NCBI RefSeq assembly: GCF_016653115.1
Contig: NZ_NHRX01000018.1
Coordinates: 44,817-108,816 of the forward strand
Direction: 5' to 3'
DNA length: 64,000 nt
Source: Rhodocyclus purpureus
Lineage (GTDB): Bacteria > Pseudomonadota > Gammaproteobacteria > Burkholderiales > Rhodocyclaceae
The position numbers and the translations under genes were made by a program. The notes under the pieces are model-generated. The model was not told the origin of the DNA. It did no database searches and worked only from the letters and a program-made list of their open reading frames with translations. Shown piece by piece: positions 11,728-25,586 of the stretch (its first letter is position 1; every line of letters begins with the position of its first letter).

Positions 11728-13380
11728 ATGCTGCATCGTCTGACGATTCGAGATTTTGTCCTGGTCGATAGGCTCGACCTTGAATTCGACCTGGGCTTCG
11801 GGGCGCTCACCGGCGAGACCGGCGCCGGCAAGTCGATCCTGGTCGACGCGCTGGCGTTCACGCTCGGCGAGCGCGTCGACAGCGGCGTCGTCCGCTCCGG
11901 CTGCGAGCGCGCCGAGGTCAGCGCCGAGTTCGACCTCTCGCCGCCAGTCGCCGACTGGCTCGTCGCCAACGACTTCGACGTCGGCGAGTCGCTGCTCCTG
12001 CGCCGCCTGATCGACGCCGGCGGTCGCTCGCGCGGTTACATCAACGGTTCGCCGGCGACGCTGCAGCAACTGCGCGAGGTCGGTGAATCGCTGGTCGACA
12101 TCCACGGTCAGCACGCGCACCAGTCGCTGCTGCGCGCCGAGGCGCAGCGCGCGCTGGTCGACGCGCACGGCGGACTCGACGGGCTGCGTGCCGAGGTCGC
12201 TGCCGCGCATCGCGCCTGGCGCGCTGCGGTCACGGCGCGGCAGACCGCGCTCGAAAACGCCGAGGCGCTGATCGCCGAGCGCGAGCGGCTCGACTGGCAG
12301 GTGCGCGAACTCGAACGCCTCGGCTTCGCCGCCGACGAGTGGGAGGCACTGAACCACGAACACCGGCGCCTCGCGCACGCGACCGGACTGATCGACGGCG
12401 TGCGCGGCGCGCTCGCCCTGATCGCCGACGACGACTCGGGCGAAGGAGCGACGCGGCAGATCGACCGCGCCAGCGAGCGCATCGACGCGCTGGTCGAGGT
12501 CGATCCCGCGCTCGCCGAGATCGCCGGTCTGTTGCGCTCGGCGCAGGCAGAACTGGCCGATGCCTCCTCGCAGCTGCGCCGTTACGCCGACCGCATCGAC
12601 CTCGACCCGCAGCGCCTGGCCGAGATCGAGCGGCGCATCGAGGCGACCCTCGACTGCGCACGCAAGTACCGCGTCGCGCCCGAGGAACTGCCGGCGCTCC
12701 TGGTCGGCGGCCGCGCGCGGCTGGCCGAGATCGGTGACGCTGCCGATCTGGCGGCGCTCGACGCGCGCGTCGCCGCTGGACAGGCGCACTACCAGGAACT
12801 CGCCGACCGCCTCTCCGCGGCGCGGCGCGAGACCGCCGAGCGGCTGGCCAGCGCGGTCAGCCGCGTCATGCAGCAGCTGGCGCTGGGGGGAGGGCGCTTC
12901 GAGATTGCCCTGCTGCCGATCGCCGCGGGCAGCGCCAACGGCAACGAGCAGGTCGAGTTCCGCATCGCCGGGCTCGCCGGCGGCGAGGCACGCTCGCTGG
13001 CCAAGGTCGCTTCCGGCGGCGAGCTGTCGCGCATCAGCCTCGCCATCCAGGTCATCGCCAGCCAGGCGGCGCAGGTGCCGACGCTGGTCTTCGACGAGGT
13101 CGACGTCGGCATCGGCGGCGGCGTCGCCGAAGTCGTCGGCCGCCTGCTGCGCGAACTTGGCGACGGCCGGCAGGTGCTCTGCGTCACCCACCTGCCGCAG
13201 GTCGCCGCGCGTGCCGGCTGGCAGTGGCGCGTGGTCAAGGAGCGCTGCGAAGACGGCATCCGCAGCCGCCTCGTCCAACTCGACGCCGACGGCCGCGTCG
13301 AGGAAATCGCGCGCATGCTCGGCGGCGTCGAGATCACCGCGATCACCAGGCAGCACGCGCGCGAGATGCTCGGGGACTGA
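11728..13380 (+). CDS. recN: DNA repair protein RecN (SMC-like ATPase)
   Basis: SMC-family ATPase that acts at DNA double-strand breaks. It has the N-terminal Walker A motif GETGAGKS (residues 29-36) and a long central coiled coil rich in Ala/Glu/Arg. The C-terminal ABC signature is ASGGELSRISLA, and the Walker B-type strand is TLVFDEVDVGIGGGVAEVVG, followed by VLCVTHLPQVAA. At 550 aa it has the full family length. It lies 27 bases after nadK and is probably cotranscribed. The start ATG has only a weak ribosome-binding site. I saw no LexA box, though recN is often SOS-regulated. Confidence 0.96.
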   Translation: MLHRLTIRDFVLVDRLDLEFDLGFGALTGETGAGKSILVDALAFTLGERVDSGVVRSGCERAEVSAEFDLSPPVADWLVANDFDVGESLLLRRLIDAGGRSRGYINGSPATLQQLREVGESLVDIHGQHAHQSLLRAEAQRALVDAHGGLDGLRAEVAAAHRAWRAAVTARQTALENAEALIAERERLDWQVRELERLGFAADEWEALNHEHRRLAHATGLIDGVRGALALIADDDSGEGATRQIDRASERIDALVEVDPALAEIAGLLRSAQAELADASSQLRRYADRIDLDPQRLAEIERRIEATLDCARKYRVAPEELPALLVGGRARLAEIGDAADLAALDARVAAGQAHYQELADRLSAARRETAERLASAVSRVMQQLALGGGRFEIALLPIAAGSANGNEQVEFRIAGLAGGEARSLAKVASGGELSRISLAIQVIASQAAQVPTLVFDEVDVGIGGGVAEVVGRLLRELGDGRQVLCVTHLPQVAARAGWQWRVVKERCEDGIRSRLVQLDADGRVEEIARMLGGVEITAITRQHAREMLGD

Positions 13381-13391
13381 GCGAGCGAGGT

Positions 13392-13660
13392 GTCGGCTTA
13401 CGCTTCGCTGACGGTCATGGCGAGTTCCGCCGCCCCGGAGCATGACCCGAGCCCGTTCGCCGACATTCAGTCATTGCGAGGCGCGTAGCGCCGTGGCAAT
13501 CCAGTTCGTTCATCTGTACTTGCGGCGTTGCAGATAGACGTGGGTGAATCTTGAACTCCCCCACGAACTGGATCGCCACGCCCTGCGGGCTCGCGATGAC
13601 GGGCTGCTGCTCCGGGGCAGCGCCTTTGCTTCATCCCTTTGCAGTTTCACCTTGACCCGA
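13392..13660 (+). repeat. Composite repeat element E4: a single unit with leader and trailer
   Basis: Fills the gap between recN and the Gdt1-like gene. The leader (GTCGGCTTACGC, TCGCTGACGGTCATGGCGAG, GAGCATGACCCGAGCC) is diverged but recognisable. One palindromic unit runs from 13470 (TCATTGCGAGGCGCG) to about 13600 (GGCTCGCGATGACGG), and the trailer ends TTTCACCTTGACCCGA at 13660. The central spacer of the unit is unrelated to that of the other elements. This is the minimal form of the family. Confidence 0.85.
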
Positions 13661-13697
13661 TCTACGCGGTGCCACGTGGTGCGCTTTCGGCGCCGAC

Positions 13698-14261
13698 TCA
13701 GCCGCCGGCGAGCAGGGTCCATACCCCTGTCAGCGCGAACACGCCCGCCGCGGTCCAGCGGATGGCGGTCAGCGGCAGCCGTCCGGCGAGTTTCTCGCCG
13801 AGCAGCACCGCCGGCACGTTGGCGGCCATCATGCCGATGGTCGTTCCGGCGACGACCGAGGCCAGCGCGTCGAAGCGCGCCGCCAGCGCGATGGTCGCGA
13901 ACTGCGTCTTGTCGCCCATCTCGGCGAGGAAGAAGGCCACCAGCGTGGTCATGAAGGCGCCAGCATGGCCGACTGCCGGCGCTTCGTCCTCGTCGAGTTC
14001 GTCGGGTTTCAGCGTCCATGCGGCAAAGACGATGAAGAGGATGCCGGTGGTCCAGCGCAGTGCTTCCGCGCTGAAGAAGGACGCGATCCAGGCGCCGAGC
14101 GAGCCGGCCAGACCGTGATTGGCGAGGGTGGCGACGAGGATGCCGGCGATGATCGCCGGCGGCCGCCTGAGCCGCGCGGCAAGGACGAAGGAGAGTAGCT
14201 GCGTCTTGTCGCCGATTTCGGCGAGCGCGACGAGCAGCGTCGAGGTGATGAAGGCTTCCAT
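13698..14261 (-). CDS. TMEM165/Gdt1 family (UPF0016) manganese exporter
   Basis: An inner-membrane protein of about six transmembrane segments in two homologous halves. Each half has the family signature: EIGDKTQ at residues 15-21 and EMGDKTQ at 114-120; the acidic residues form the cation site. Bacterial members (MneA/MntX) export Mn2+. At 187 aa it is the usual bacterial length. An acidic stretch (DELDEDE, about 87-93) links the halves. It lies 86 bases after fur on the same strand. Bacterial mneA genes are often controlled by a yybP-ykoY riboswitch, but the short gap shows nothing I could recognise as one. Substrate is inferred from family. Confidence 0.88.
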   Translation of the reverse strand: MEAFITSTLLVALAEIGDKTQLLSFVLAARLRRPPAIIAGILVATLANHGLAGSLGAWIASFFSAEALRWTTGILFIVFAAWTLKPDELDEDEAPAVGHAGAFMTTLVAFFLAEMGDKTQFATIALAARFDALASVVAGTTIGMMAANVPAVLLGEKLAGRLPLTAIRWTAAGVFALTGVWTLLAGG

Positions 14262-14347
14262 GGGGATTGGCGAGGGCGGAGCGCGCGGTGCGCACCGTGC
14301 GGCAGTGCAGGTCGTTGGGAGAGGGGGCGGCGAAGGCCGCCGCGGGT

Positions 14348-14818
14348 TCAGTCGTCAGCGCCCGGCCCGGCGTCCACGGAGCGGGCGTTACCCGATTCGC
14401 GGTGCGGGCAGTCGGGTTTCCGGCACTCGGCGTAGAGGTAGAGTGCGTGCCCCTGGATGGCGAAGCCGCGCTCCTTGGCGATCTTCGTCTGCCGGCGCTC
14501 GATTTCCGCGTCGTAGAATTCCTCGACGCGGCCGCAGTCGACGCAGACCAGGTGGTCGTGGTGTGTGCCCAGGTGCTTCTCGAAGACCGCCTTGCCCGAT
14601 TCGAAGTGGTGCCGTTCGAGCAGGCCGGCCTGCTCGAACTGAGTCAATACCCGATAGACCGTCGCCAGGCCGATGTCGACGTTTTCGGCGACGAGGATGC
14701 GATGCACGTCCTCGGCGGCGAGGTGGCGCACGCTCGAGCGTTCGAAGAGTTCAAGGATCTTCAGGCGTGGCGTGGTGGCTTTCAGTCCCAGGCTCCGGAG
14801 CTCTTCTGGCGTGCTCAT
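14348..14818 (-). CDS. fur: Ferric uptake regulator Fur
   Basis: Iron-sensing repressor. The winged-helix domain (residues 1-80) contains [15 protein letters not shown] and the recognition helix region [17 protein letters not shown]. The dimer/metal domain has HHDH at 86-89, CVDCG (Cys92, Cys95) and a second cysteine pair near the C-terminus (CRKPDC) for the structural zinc. At 156 aa it carries a short extra tail compared with many Fur proteins. ATG with AAGGA five bases upstream. Divergent from bamE, as in most beta- and gammaproteobacteria. Confidence 0.96.
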   Translation of the reverse strand: MSTPEELRSLGLKATTPRLKILELFERSSVRHLAAEDVHRILVAENVDIGLATVYRVLTQFEQAGLLERHHFESGKAVFEKHLGTHHDHLVCVDCGRVEEFYDAEIERRQTKIAKERGFAIQGHALYLYAECRKPDCPHRESGNARSVDAGPGADD

Positions 14819-15032
14819 CGTTTTCCTTGTCGGCGGATCGTGGTGGATCGCGGTGGACGAAGCCCGGCGTGCAGGGCTTCCTGCGCGGGGCGTCGGTCGC
14901 GGGTTTTCGGTTATGATATCGGACCGCCGAGCGGGGGAGAACTCTCCAACGGAGAATCTTTCGCAAGACGCCGCCGCGCGCGGCCGCTTTCCCGACCGAT
15001 CCCTTGCCCATCACACCTGAGCTCTTCTGCGC

Positions 15033-15509
15033 ATGATTTCAACGCGATTCCTGGGCGCCGCCCTCCTGTTGGCAGCTGTTTCCGGCTGCTCCTCCGTCCC
15101 GAAACTGGTGACCGAGTATCGAATCGACATCCAGCAGGGCAACGTGCTGACCCAGGAGATGGTCTCGCAACTGCGCCCGGGACAGACCCGTGATCAAGTG
15201 CGCTACATCCTCGGGACACCCCTCCTGGTCGACATGTTCCATGCCGATCGCTGGGACTACGTCTACCGGCTGCGCAAGGGCAAGACCAACGAGGTCGAGG
15301 CGCGGAAATTCACGGTTTATTTTGGTGCCGACGGGCGTCTCGCGCGCGTCGCGGGCGACGTCGATCCGGCCACTGCGCTCGATGCGCAGGGCGAACCGGC
15401 CGAGCGTTCGCGGGTGATCGATCTCGGCTCGCTGGCCGAAGGGGCCACGCTGCCGCCTGCTGAGGAGCGCGGCTTCGTCGGCAAGATTCTGGAAAAGGTA
15501 GGTTTGTGA
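15033..15509 (+). CDS. bamE: Outer membrane assembly lipoprotein BamE (SmpA)
   Basis: Lipoprotein subunit of the BAM machinery that inserts beta-barrel proteins into the outer membrane. The signal peptide ends in a lipobox (AAVSGC, lipidated Cys19), and residues about 35-100 form the SmpA/OmlA domain with [20 protein letters not shown] and [20 protein letters not shown]. There is a variable C-terminal tail beyond the domain. Divergent from fur and one base before the dapB start, so bamE and dapB are cotranscribed. Confidence 0.95.
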   Translation: MISTRFLGAALLLAAVSGCSSVPKLVTEYRIDIQQGNVLTQEMVSQLRPGQTRDQVRYILGTPLLVDMFHADRWDYVYRLRKGKTNEVEARKFTVYFGADGRLARVAGDVDPATALDAQGEPAERSRVIDLGSLAEGATLPPAEERGFVGKILEKVGL

Positions 15510-15510
15510 G

Positions 15511-16317
15511 GTGAGTGCGGTGAAGATTGCGATTGTTGGCGCCTGCGGGCGCATGGGGCGGATGCTGATCGAGGCGACGCTCAAGGACAGCGAGGCGGTG
15601 CTGGTCGCCGCGATCGATCGTGAGGGTACGCCCGGGATCGGCCGTGACGCCGGCGAGGCGATCGGCATGCACGCCGGCGTGGCCGTCACGAGCGACGTCG
15701 AAGCCGGCATCGCCGCAGCCGACTGCCTGATCGATTTCACGCGTCCGGAAGGGACGCTGCAGCACCTGGCGATCTGCCGCCGGCACGGCGTCGCTGCGGT
15801 GATCGGTACCACCGGTTTCGACGACGCCGGCAAGCAGGCCATCGCCGACGCGGCACAGGAGATTCCGGTCGTCTTCGCGCCGAACATGAGCGTCGGCGTG
15901 AATGTCGTCTTCAAGCTGCTCGACATGGCGACGCGGATCATGACCGAGGGCTACGACATCGAGGTCTTCGAGGCGCACCACAAGCGCAAGGTCGATGCGC
16001 CCTCGGGCACCGCGCTGCGCATGGGCGAGGTGATCGCGCAGGCGCAGGGGCGCACGCTCAAGGACTGCGCGGTCTATGCGCGCGAGGGCGTCACCGGCGA
16101 GCGCGAGGAAGGAACGATCGGCTTCTCGGTGGTGCGCGGCGGCGACATTGTCGGCGACCACACGGTGATGTACTGCGGTGACGGCGAACGCGTCGAGATC
16201 ACGCACAAGTCGGCGAGCCGCATGCCCTACGCGCTCGGCAGCCTGCGCGCCGCGCGTTTCCTCGCCGGTCGCAAGAACGGGCTGTTCGACATGCAGGACG
16301 TGCTGAATTTGCGCTGA
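15511..16317 (+). CDS. dapB: 4-hydroxy-tetrahydrodipicolinate reductase
   Basis: NAD(P)H-dependent step of the diaminopimelate/lysine pathway, supplying the peptidoglycan cross-link residue. N-terminal dinucleotide-binding motif GACGRMGRM (about 10-18), the catalytic region [16 protein letters not shown], and the C-terminal [20 protein letters not shown] are all present; 268 aa is normal. The start is GTG at 15511 (TAGG eight bases upstream), but the in-frame GTG at 15520 has its own GAGGTGA and would give the shorter N-terminus common in the family (KIAIVGACG). Confidence 0.96.
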   Translation: MSAVKIAIVGACGRMGRMLIEATLKDSEAVLVAAIDREGTPGIGRDAGEAIGMHAGVAVTSDVEAGIAAADCLIDFTRPEGTLQHLAICRRHGVAAVIGTTGFDDAGKQAIADAAQEIPVVFAPNMSVGVNVVFKLLDMATRIMTEGYDIEVFEAHHKRKVDAPSGTALRMGEVIAQAQGRTLKDCAVYAREGVTGEREEGTIGFSVVRGGDIVGDHTVMYCGDGERVEITHKSASRMPYALGSLRAARFLAGRKNGLFDMQDVLNLR

Positions 16318-16339
16318 ATCCGGCTTGCATCGGTCACCG

Positions 16340-16415
16340 ATTCGGGCCTTCCGCCCCTCCCACGGCGGTTCCGATGCCGCGGGAGCTTTTCGTGGGAGCG
16401 GCGGCAGCCGGGAAC
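16340..16415. repeat. Pair of inverted REP-like GTGGGAG palindromes (BIME-like)
   Basis: Two REP-like stem-loops face each other in the dapB-carA gap. The first is an inverted copy (ATTCGGGCCTTCCGCCCCTC, then CCACGG) and the second is a direct copy (CGTGGGAGCGGCGGCAGCCG, then GGAACG), joined by about 25 bases that contain GCGGGAGC. The same arrangement occurs at 22085-22175. The sequence between here and the promoter at 16502 is GC-rich with no gene. Confidence 0.65.
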
Positions 16416-16501
16416 GCGTGCGCAGCAGCGGCGTTGCGGCGAATGATCGGGCGTCAAGGGCGCCTGCGCCTCGGCTCGCGCGGGCCTTGGCGGCGCCCGC
16501 G

Positions 16502-16531
16502 TTGCCGTGAGGGGTGCTTTTCGGCTATAAT
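16502..16531 (+). promoter_or_regulatory. Sigma-70 promoter for carAB
   Basis: TTGCCG at 16502-16507 and a perfect TATAAT at 16526-16531 with an 18-base spacer. Transcription would start near 16538, giving a leader of about 105 bases before the carA start. Confidence 0.75.
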
Positions 16532-16552
16532 TACCCGGTCCGTTTGGATGTA

Positions 16553-16582
16553 AGCGGGAGGGCTGCGAGCCCTTCCGCTTTT
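16553..16582 (+). terminator. Terminator-like hairpin in the carAB leader (possible attenuator)
   Basis: A 12-bp stem with one G-U pair (16553-16564 with 16568-16579), a GCG loop and a run of four T (16579-16582). It lies only about 15 bases after the predicted start site, inside the leader of carA, so it cannot simply end an upstream gene. A second, weaker hairpin (AGCCCG ... CGGGCT, about 16594-16612) follows before carA. Premature termination as control of carAB is an inference. Confidence 0.6.
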
Positions 16583-16643
16583 GCGTATCTAAAGCCCGCC
16601 ATTCTCCGGGCTGCGCGTCCAATCGCATCAACAGGAGTGATTC

Positions 16644-17817
16644 GTGTCGTCGTCCCCCACCCTGCATCCCGATTTCCCACCCGCGATTCTGGCCCTGGCC
16701 GACGGTTCGCTCTTTCGTGGACATGCCATCGGCGCCACCGGCCGTGTCAGCGGCGAGGTGGTTTTCAACACGGCGATGACCGGCTACCAGGAGATCCTCA
16801 CCGATCCTTCCTACTGCCGGCAGATCGTCACCCTCACTTATCCGCATATCGGTAACGTCGGCTGCAACGACGAAGACTTCGAGTCGGCCGCCAACCACGC
16901 CGCCGGCCTAGTCATCCGTGACCTGCCTGCCCGCGCGCAGAACTGGCGCAAGCAGGAGGACCTGTCTTCGTACCTCAAGCGCCACGGTGTCGTCGCCATC
17001 GCCGGCGTCGATACGCGCCGCCTGACCCGTCTCCTGCGCGAGAAGGGTGCCCAGGCCGGTTGCATCCTCACCGGCGAAGACGCGGAAGCCGCGATCGCCG
17101 AGGCGCAGGCCTTCCCCGGTCTGGCCGGCATGGATCTCGCCAAGGTCGTCTCGGTCGATGCGGCCTACGAGTGGAACACCTGCGCGGCCGCCGGCAAGGG
17201 CGCCGGCGAGTGGACGCTGCAGGGCTACCAGGCGGCTCCGGCCTCGTCCTTCCACGTCGTCGCCTTCGACTTCGGCGTCAAGCGCAACATCCTGCGCATG
17301 CTGAGCGACCGCGGCTGTCGCGTCACCGTCGTCCCGGCGCAGACCCCGGCTGCCGACGTGCTGGCGCTGAATCCCGACGGCGTCTTCCTCTCGAACGGCC
17401 CCGGTGACCCCGAGCCCTGCACCTACGCGATCGCGGCGATCCAGGAGCTGCTCGCCAGGAAGATCCCGACCTACGGCATCTGCCTCGGCCACCAACTGCT
17501 GGCACTCGCTTCCGGTGCGCGTACGCTGAAGATGAAGTTCGGCCACCACGGCGCCAACCATCCGGTCAAGGACCTCGGCACCAACCAGGTGCTGATCACC
17601 AGCCAGAACCACGGCTTCGCGGTCGATGGACAGTCGCTGCCGGCGAACCTGCGCGCGACGCACGTCTCGCTGTTCGACGGCTCGCTGCAGGGCATCGAGC
17701 GTACCGACGTGCCGGCGTTCTCGTTCCAGGGACACCCCGAGGCGAGCCCCGGCCCGCACGACGTGGCCTACCTGTTCGACCGATTCATCAAGCTGATGCA
17801 AGACAATAGGGCGAAAA

Positions 17818-17825
<8 letters not shown>
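16644..17825 (+). CDS. carA: Carbamoyl-phosphate synthase small (glutamine amidotransferase) subunit
   Basis: Hydrolyses glutamine and feeds ammonia to CarB for carbamoyl-phosphate, the precursor of pyrimidines and arginine. The N-terminal CPSase small domain begins [12 protein letters not shown] and contains [17 protein letters not shown]. The class I amidotransferase domain has the nucleophile in YGICLGHQ (Cys near 280) and the His/Glu pair in GHPEASPGP (near 364-366). GTG start with AGGAG seven bases upstream; 393 aa. It overlaps carB by eight bases, which indicates translational coupling. Confidence 0.98.
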
Positions 17826-21024
<3,199 letters not shown>

Positions 21025-21034
21025 TCCACTCTTC

Positions 21035-21080
21035 AACCGCCGCCAGCCTGCAAACGCGCCGGCTGGCGGCGGTTTTGTTT
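21035..21080 (+). terminator. Rho-independent terminator after carB
   Basis: A perfect 14-bp stem (21035-21048 with 21061-21074), a 12-base loop and a T-rich tail (TTGTTTTGG). It ends the carAB transcript 13 bases before the greA start codon. Confidence 0.9.
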
Positions 21081-21092
21081 TGGTGATCCCCC

Positions 21093-21569
21093 ATGAGCAA
21101 GGTTCCATTGACGCTGAACGGTGCCGAAAGACTGCGCGCCGAACTGCACAAACTGAAGACCATCGAGCGGCCGGCGGTGATCGCGGCGATCGCCGAAGCG
21201 CGCGCGCACGGTGACCTCTCCGAAAACGCCGAGTACGACGCGGCCAAGGAACGGCAGGCTTTCGTCGAAGGCCGCATCCAGGAGGTCGAGGGCAAGCTCT
21301 CGCACGCACAGATCATCGATCCGAAGCTGCTCGACGCCGGCGGGCGCTGCGTCTTCGGCGCCACCGTCGACATCGAGGATCAGGATACCGGCGAAGCGGC
21401 GACCTATCAGATCGTCGGCGAGGACGAGGCGGACATCAAGGCCGGCAAGGTATCGGTCAATTCACCGATCGCCCGCGCGCTGATCGGCAAGTTCGCCGGT
21501 GACGTCGCGCAGGTGATGGCGCCCGGTGGCATGCGCGAGTACGAAATCCTCGACATCCGCTACGAGTAA
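21093..21569 (+). CDS. greA: Transcription elongation factor GreA
   Basis: Rescues backtracked RNA polymerase by stimulating cleavage of the 3' end of the transcript. The N-terminal antiparallel coiled coil (residues 1-75) carries the acidic tip residues in [16 protein letters not shown], and the C-terminal FKBP-like domain ends with [20 protein letters not shown]. At 158 aa it is the standard size. Because the carB terminator lies immediately upstream, greA must depend on read-through or a promoter inside that region; I could not identify one. DUF4149 gene follows three bases later. Confidence 0.97.
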   Translation: MSKVPLTLNGAERLRAELHKLKTIERPAVIAAIAEARAHGDLSENAEYDAAKERQAFVEGRIQEVEGKLSHAQIIDPKLLDAGGRCVFGATVDIEDQDTGEAATYQIVGEDEADIKAGKVSVNSPIARALIGKFAGDVAQVMAPGGMREYEILDIRYE

Positions 21570-21572
21570 GCG

Positions 21573-22061
21573 GTGCGCAGACTCGGCGACGCACTCTTCT
21601 GGCTCCTGCTGACCCTGTGGGTCGGCGGGCTGTGGAGCATCGGCTACCTGGTCGCGCCGACGCTTTTCTCGGTCCTCCCCGACCGCCAGCTCGCCGGCAA
21701 CGTCGCCGGCCGGCTGTTCTCGCTGATCGGCTGGATCGGCATCGGCAGCGCCGCTTACCTCCTGCTCTACCAGCTGCTGCTTCACCGCCTCGGCGCCTTT
21801 CGCCGCGCGCTGTTCTGGCTGCCGTTCCTGATGCTGCTGCTGTCCCTGGTCGGGCAGTTCGGCGTGCAGCCGCTGATCGCGCAGATCAAGGCCGAGGCCG
21901 CGGCACGCGAAGCGGTCGCCGCTGCGGTCGATGTCCTGTTGAAGGATCGCTTCGCCACCTGGCATGGTGTCTCCAGCATCCTCTACCTGGTGCAGAGCCT
22001 GCTCGGCGCGGCGATGGTGGTGCTTGCCGGCGCACGCACCGGCGGGCGCACGCGGCGCTGA
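21573..22061 (+). CDS. DUF4149 inner-membrane protein
   Basis: A 162-aa protein with about four hydrophobic segments (roughly 7-30, 43-67, 75-97 and 133-155) and few charged residues in between, consistent with the DUF4149 family often found between greA and yhbY in betaproteobacteria. GTG start three bases after greA, so probably cotranscribed with it. Function unknown. The region from 22062 to 22195 downstream holds only REP-like repeats. Confidence 0.8.
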   Translation: MRRLGDALFWLLLTLWVGGLWSIGYLVAPTLFSVLPDRQLAGNVAGRLFSLIGWIGIGSAAYLLLYQLLLHRLGAFRRALFWLPFLMLLLSLVGQFGVQPLIAQIKAEAAAREAVAAAVDVLLKDRFATWHGVSSILYLVQSLLGAAMVVLAGARTGGRTRR

Positions 22062-22084
22062 TGGTCGTCGCCCGACGCACGTCC

Positions 22085-22175
22085 TCGAATCCCGGATGCG
22101 GGCCTTACGGCCCTCCCACGGCAGCTTCAGCCAGCGCGGGAGCACTTTTCGTGGGAGCGGCGGCCGCCGCGAACG
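22085..22175. repeat. Pair of inverted REP-like GTGGGAG palindromes (BIME-like)
   Basis: An inverted copy (GGATGCGGGCCTTACGGCCC, then TCCCACGG) and a direct copy (CGTGGGAGCGGCGGCCGCCG, then CGAACG) flank about 30 bases containing GCGGGAGC. Closely similar to 16340-16415, including the spacer. It fills the convergent gap between the DUF4149 gene and yhbY, a typical place for REP pairs. Confidence 0.7.
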
Positions 22176-22195
22176 TGCCGCCGACTTCGGCGTTT

Positions 22196-22567
22196 TCAGT
22201 CGTTCTGGAAGCTGCGCTTGTTGCGCCGCGGCGGCTGGCGGCGGACGATGCGCGCGGCGGTCGCTTTCGCTGCGGCTTCCTGGCGGGCTGCAGCAGCCGG
22301 GTCCCAGACAACCAGCAACTTGCCGATGTGCTGGACTGGGGCGGCATTGAAATGTTCGCAGATTTCGGCAAGATAACGCTCCCGCTCTTCGCGGTCGTCG
22401 TTGTAGACGCGGATCTTGATCAGGGCATGGGCGGCGAGCGAGGTGCCGATCTCCTTCATCACGGCCTCCGACAGGCCGTTCTGGCTGATCGAGACGACGG
22501 GATTGAGGGCGTGGGCGCGGGCGCGCAGGGCGCGGCGTTGATCGGCGGTAAGCGTGGGGATGGACAT
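22196..22567 (-). CDS. yhbY: YhbY-type CRM-domain RNA-binding protein
   Basis: Small RNA-binding protein associated with the pre-50S ribosome. The CRM domain fills residues 5-95 with RRALRARAHALNPVVSISQN, the GxxG-type loop QNGLSEAVMKEI and a C-terminal basic tail (RIVRRQPPRRNKR) that is longer than in E. coli YhbY. The frame is open to 22639, but ATG 22567 (MSIPTLTAD, 123 aa) matches the family N-terminus and keeps it clear of divergent rlmE; no good ribosome-binding site is visible at either start. It is divergent from rlmE, as in many proteobacteria. Confidence 0.9.
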   Translation of the reverse strand: MSIPTLTADQRRALRARAHALNPVVSISQNGLSEAVMKEIGTSLAAHALIKIRVYNDDREERERYLAEICEHFNAAPVQHIGKLLVVWDPAAAARQEAAAKATAARIVRRQPPRRNKRSFQND

Positions 22568-22616
22568 GGGCAGGAAGGATTGGCCGCAAAACATGGATTC
22601 TAACGGGTTCTGAACT

Positions 22617-23237
22617 ATGGCGCGAACGCGAACGAGCAAGGCATGGATGCGCGAGCATGTTAACGACAGCTTCGTGCAGCGCGCGAAGGCCGAGGGCTAC
22701 CGCTCGCGCGCAGCCTTCAAATTGATGGAAATCGACGACCGCGACCACCTGATTCGCCCCGGCGAGGCCGTTGTCGACCTCGGGGCCGCCCCGGGCGGCT
22801 GGACGCAGGTCGTCGCGCAGCGGCTCAAGGGGCGCGGGCGGGTGTTCGCGCTCGACCTCCTGGAGATGACGCCGCTGGCCGGTGTCACCGTGATCCAGGG
22901 CGATTTCCGCGAGGACGAGGTCTTGCAGCAACTCGAGGACGCGCTCGCCGGTGAAAAACTCGCCCTTGTGCTTTCCGACATGGCCCCCAATATATCGGGT
23001 ATCGCCATCTCCGATCAGGCGCGGGCGATGTACCTGTGCGAACTGGCGCTCGAGTTTGCGCGGAACTGGCTGAAACCCGACGGGGCTTTTCTGGTCAAAG
23101 TATTCCAAGGGCACGGATTCGACGATTACGTCCGCGCCATGAGGAGCACTTTCAAGACCGTCGCCACGCGCAAGCCCGACGCATCGCGCGATCGAAGTTC
23201 GGAAACCTACCTGCTGGGCAAGGGATTGAAGGCTTGA
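22617..23237 (+). CDS. rlmE: 23S rRNA (uridine-2'-O)-methyltransferase RlmE (FtsJ/RrmJ)
   Basis: Methylates the 2'-O of U2552 in 23S rRNA in the A-loop. SAM-binding motif [15 protein letters not shown] near residue 50, the acidic SAM contact at ALDLLEM, and the K-D-K-E catalytic set (Lys in RAAFKLMEI, Asp in LSDMAPN, Lys in FLVKVFQG, Glu in SSETYLLG) are all present. At 206 aa it is full length. In many proteobacteria rlmE lies directly before ftsH, as here (about 100 bases apart). Confidence 0.97.
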   Translation: MARTRTSKAWMREHVNDSFVQRAKAEGYRSRAAFKLMEIDDRDHLIRPGEAVVDLGAAPGGWTQVVAQRLKGRGRVFALDLLEMTPLAGVTVIQGDFREDEVLQQLEDALAGEKLALVLSDMAPNISGIAISDQARAMYLCELALEFARNWLKPDGAFLVKVFQGHGFDDYVRAMRSTFKTVATRKPDASRDRSSETYLLGKGLKA

Positions 23238-23338
23238 TCCCGTGTACGGGCGGAAAATGGGTTTAGAATGAGAGATTCCGGCTGTTGTTGCCGGTCCGTG
23301 CGGTGTTTCCCGTGCCGCAACCTGAAAGAGGTATCGCA

Positions 23339-25228
<1,890 letters not shown>

Positions 25229-25233
25229 GGCAT

Positions 25234-25279
25234 CGGGGACGGGACACTTGATTCGCAAGAATCAAGCATGCCGTCCCCG
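25234..25279. repeat. Nested palindrome after ftsH
   Basis: An outer 9-bp perfect inverted repeat (CGGGGACGG at 25234-25242, CCGTCCCCG at 25271-25279) encloses a second perfect 8-bp inverted repeat (CTTGATTC at 25247-25254, GAATCAAG at 25259-25266) with a GCAA tetraloop. It starts five bases after the ftsH stop and stands directly before the real terminator. It resembles a REP-type mobile palindrome more than a terminator, as no T-run follows. Confidence 0.7.
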
Positions 25280-25283
25280 TAGG

Positions 25284-25328
25284 AGCGCCCCGGAAGCGGT
25301 ATCGACCGCGCCGGGGCGCTTTGTCTTT
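25284..25328 (+). terminator. Rho-independent terminator after ftsH
   Basis: A 10-bp stem (AGCGCCCCGG at 25284-25293, CCGGGGCGCT at 25311-25320) with an inner GCGGT/ACCGC stem, followed by TTGTCTTTG. Confidence 0.85.
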
Positions 25329-25356
25329 GTGGCGCAGATGGCCGACTTGGCAGCGG

Positions 25357-25394
25357 ATGTGGGAGCGCCGTAAGGCGCGAATCGGCGATCGTCC
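25357..25394 (+). repeat. REP-like GTGGGAG palindrome
   Basis: GTGGGAGCGCCGTAAGGCGC, then GAATCGGCGATCG: the canonical GTGGGAG head, a GCGCC/GGCGC stem-loop and a CGAATCGG tail. It is the best-formed single copy of this family in the window. The rest of the gap to folP (25395-25586) is GC-rich with no recognisable gene. Confidence 0.7.
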
Positions 25395-25586
25395 ACGAGC
25401 GTGGCTTGCGCCGACGGCCGAGGCCATCCGCCGCGTGTGCGCTGCCGTCGCCGGCCCGAGGACGGAAACTCGTCGCGGCGCGCTCATGCGCGAGCAGGCT
25501 TGACCGGACCGCGTTCAGGCTACACGCAGTTTTACCTTGGTCCCCGTCAGCGGGGGCCCTCAATCAACCCAAGCACAAGCAAAGCA

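Noticed and set aside
14262..14347. yybP-ykoY manganese riboswitch upstream of the Gdt1-like gene
   Set aside because: The gap to fur is only 86 bases and shows none of the conserved motif; too short for the riboswitch.
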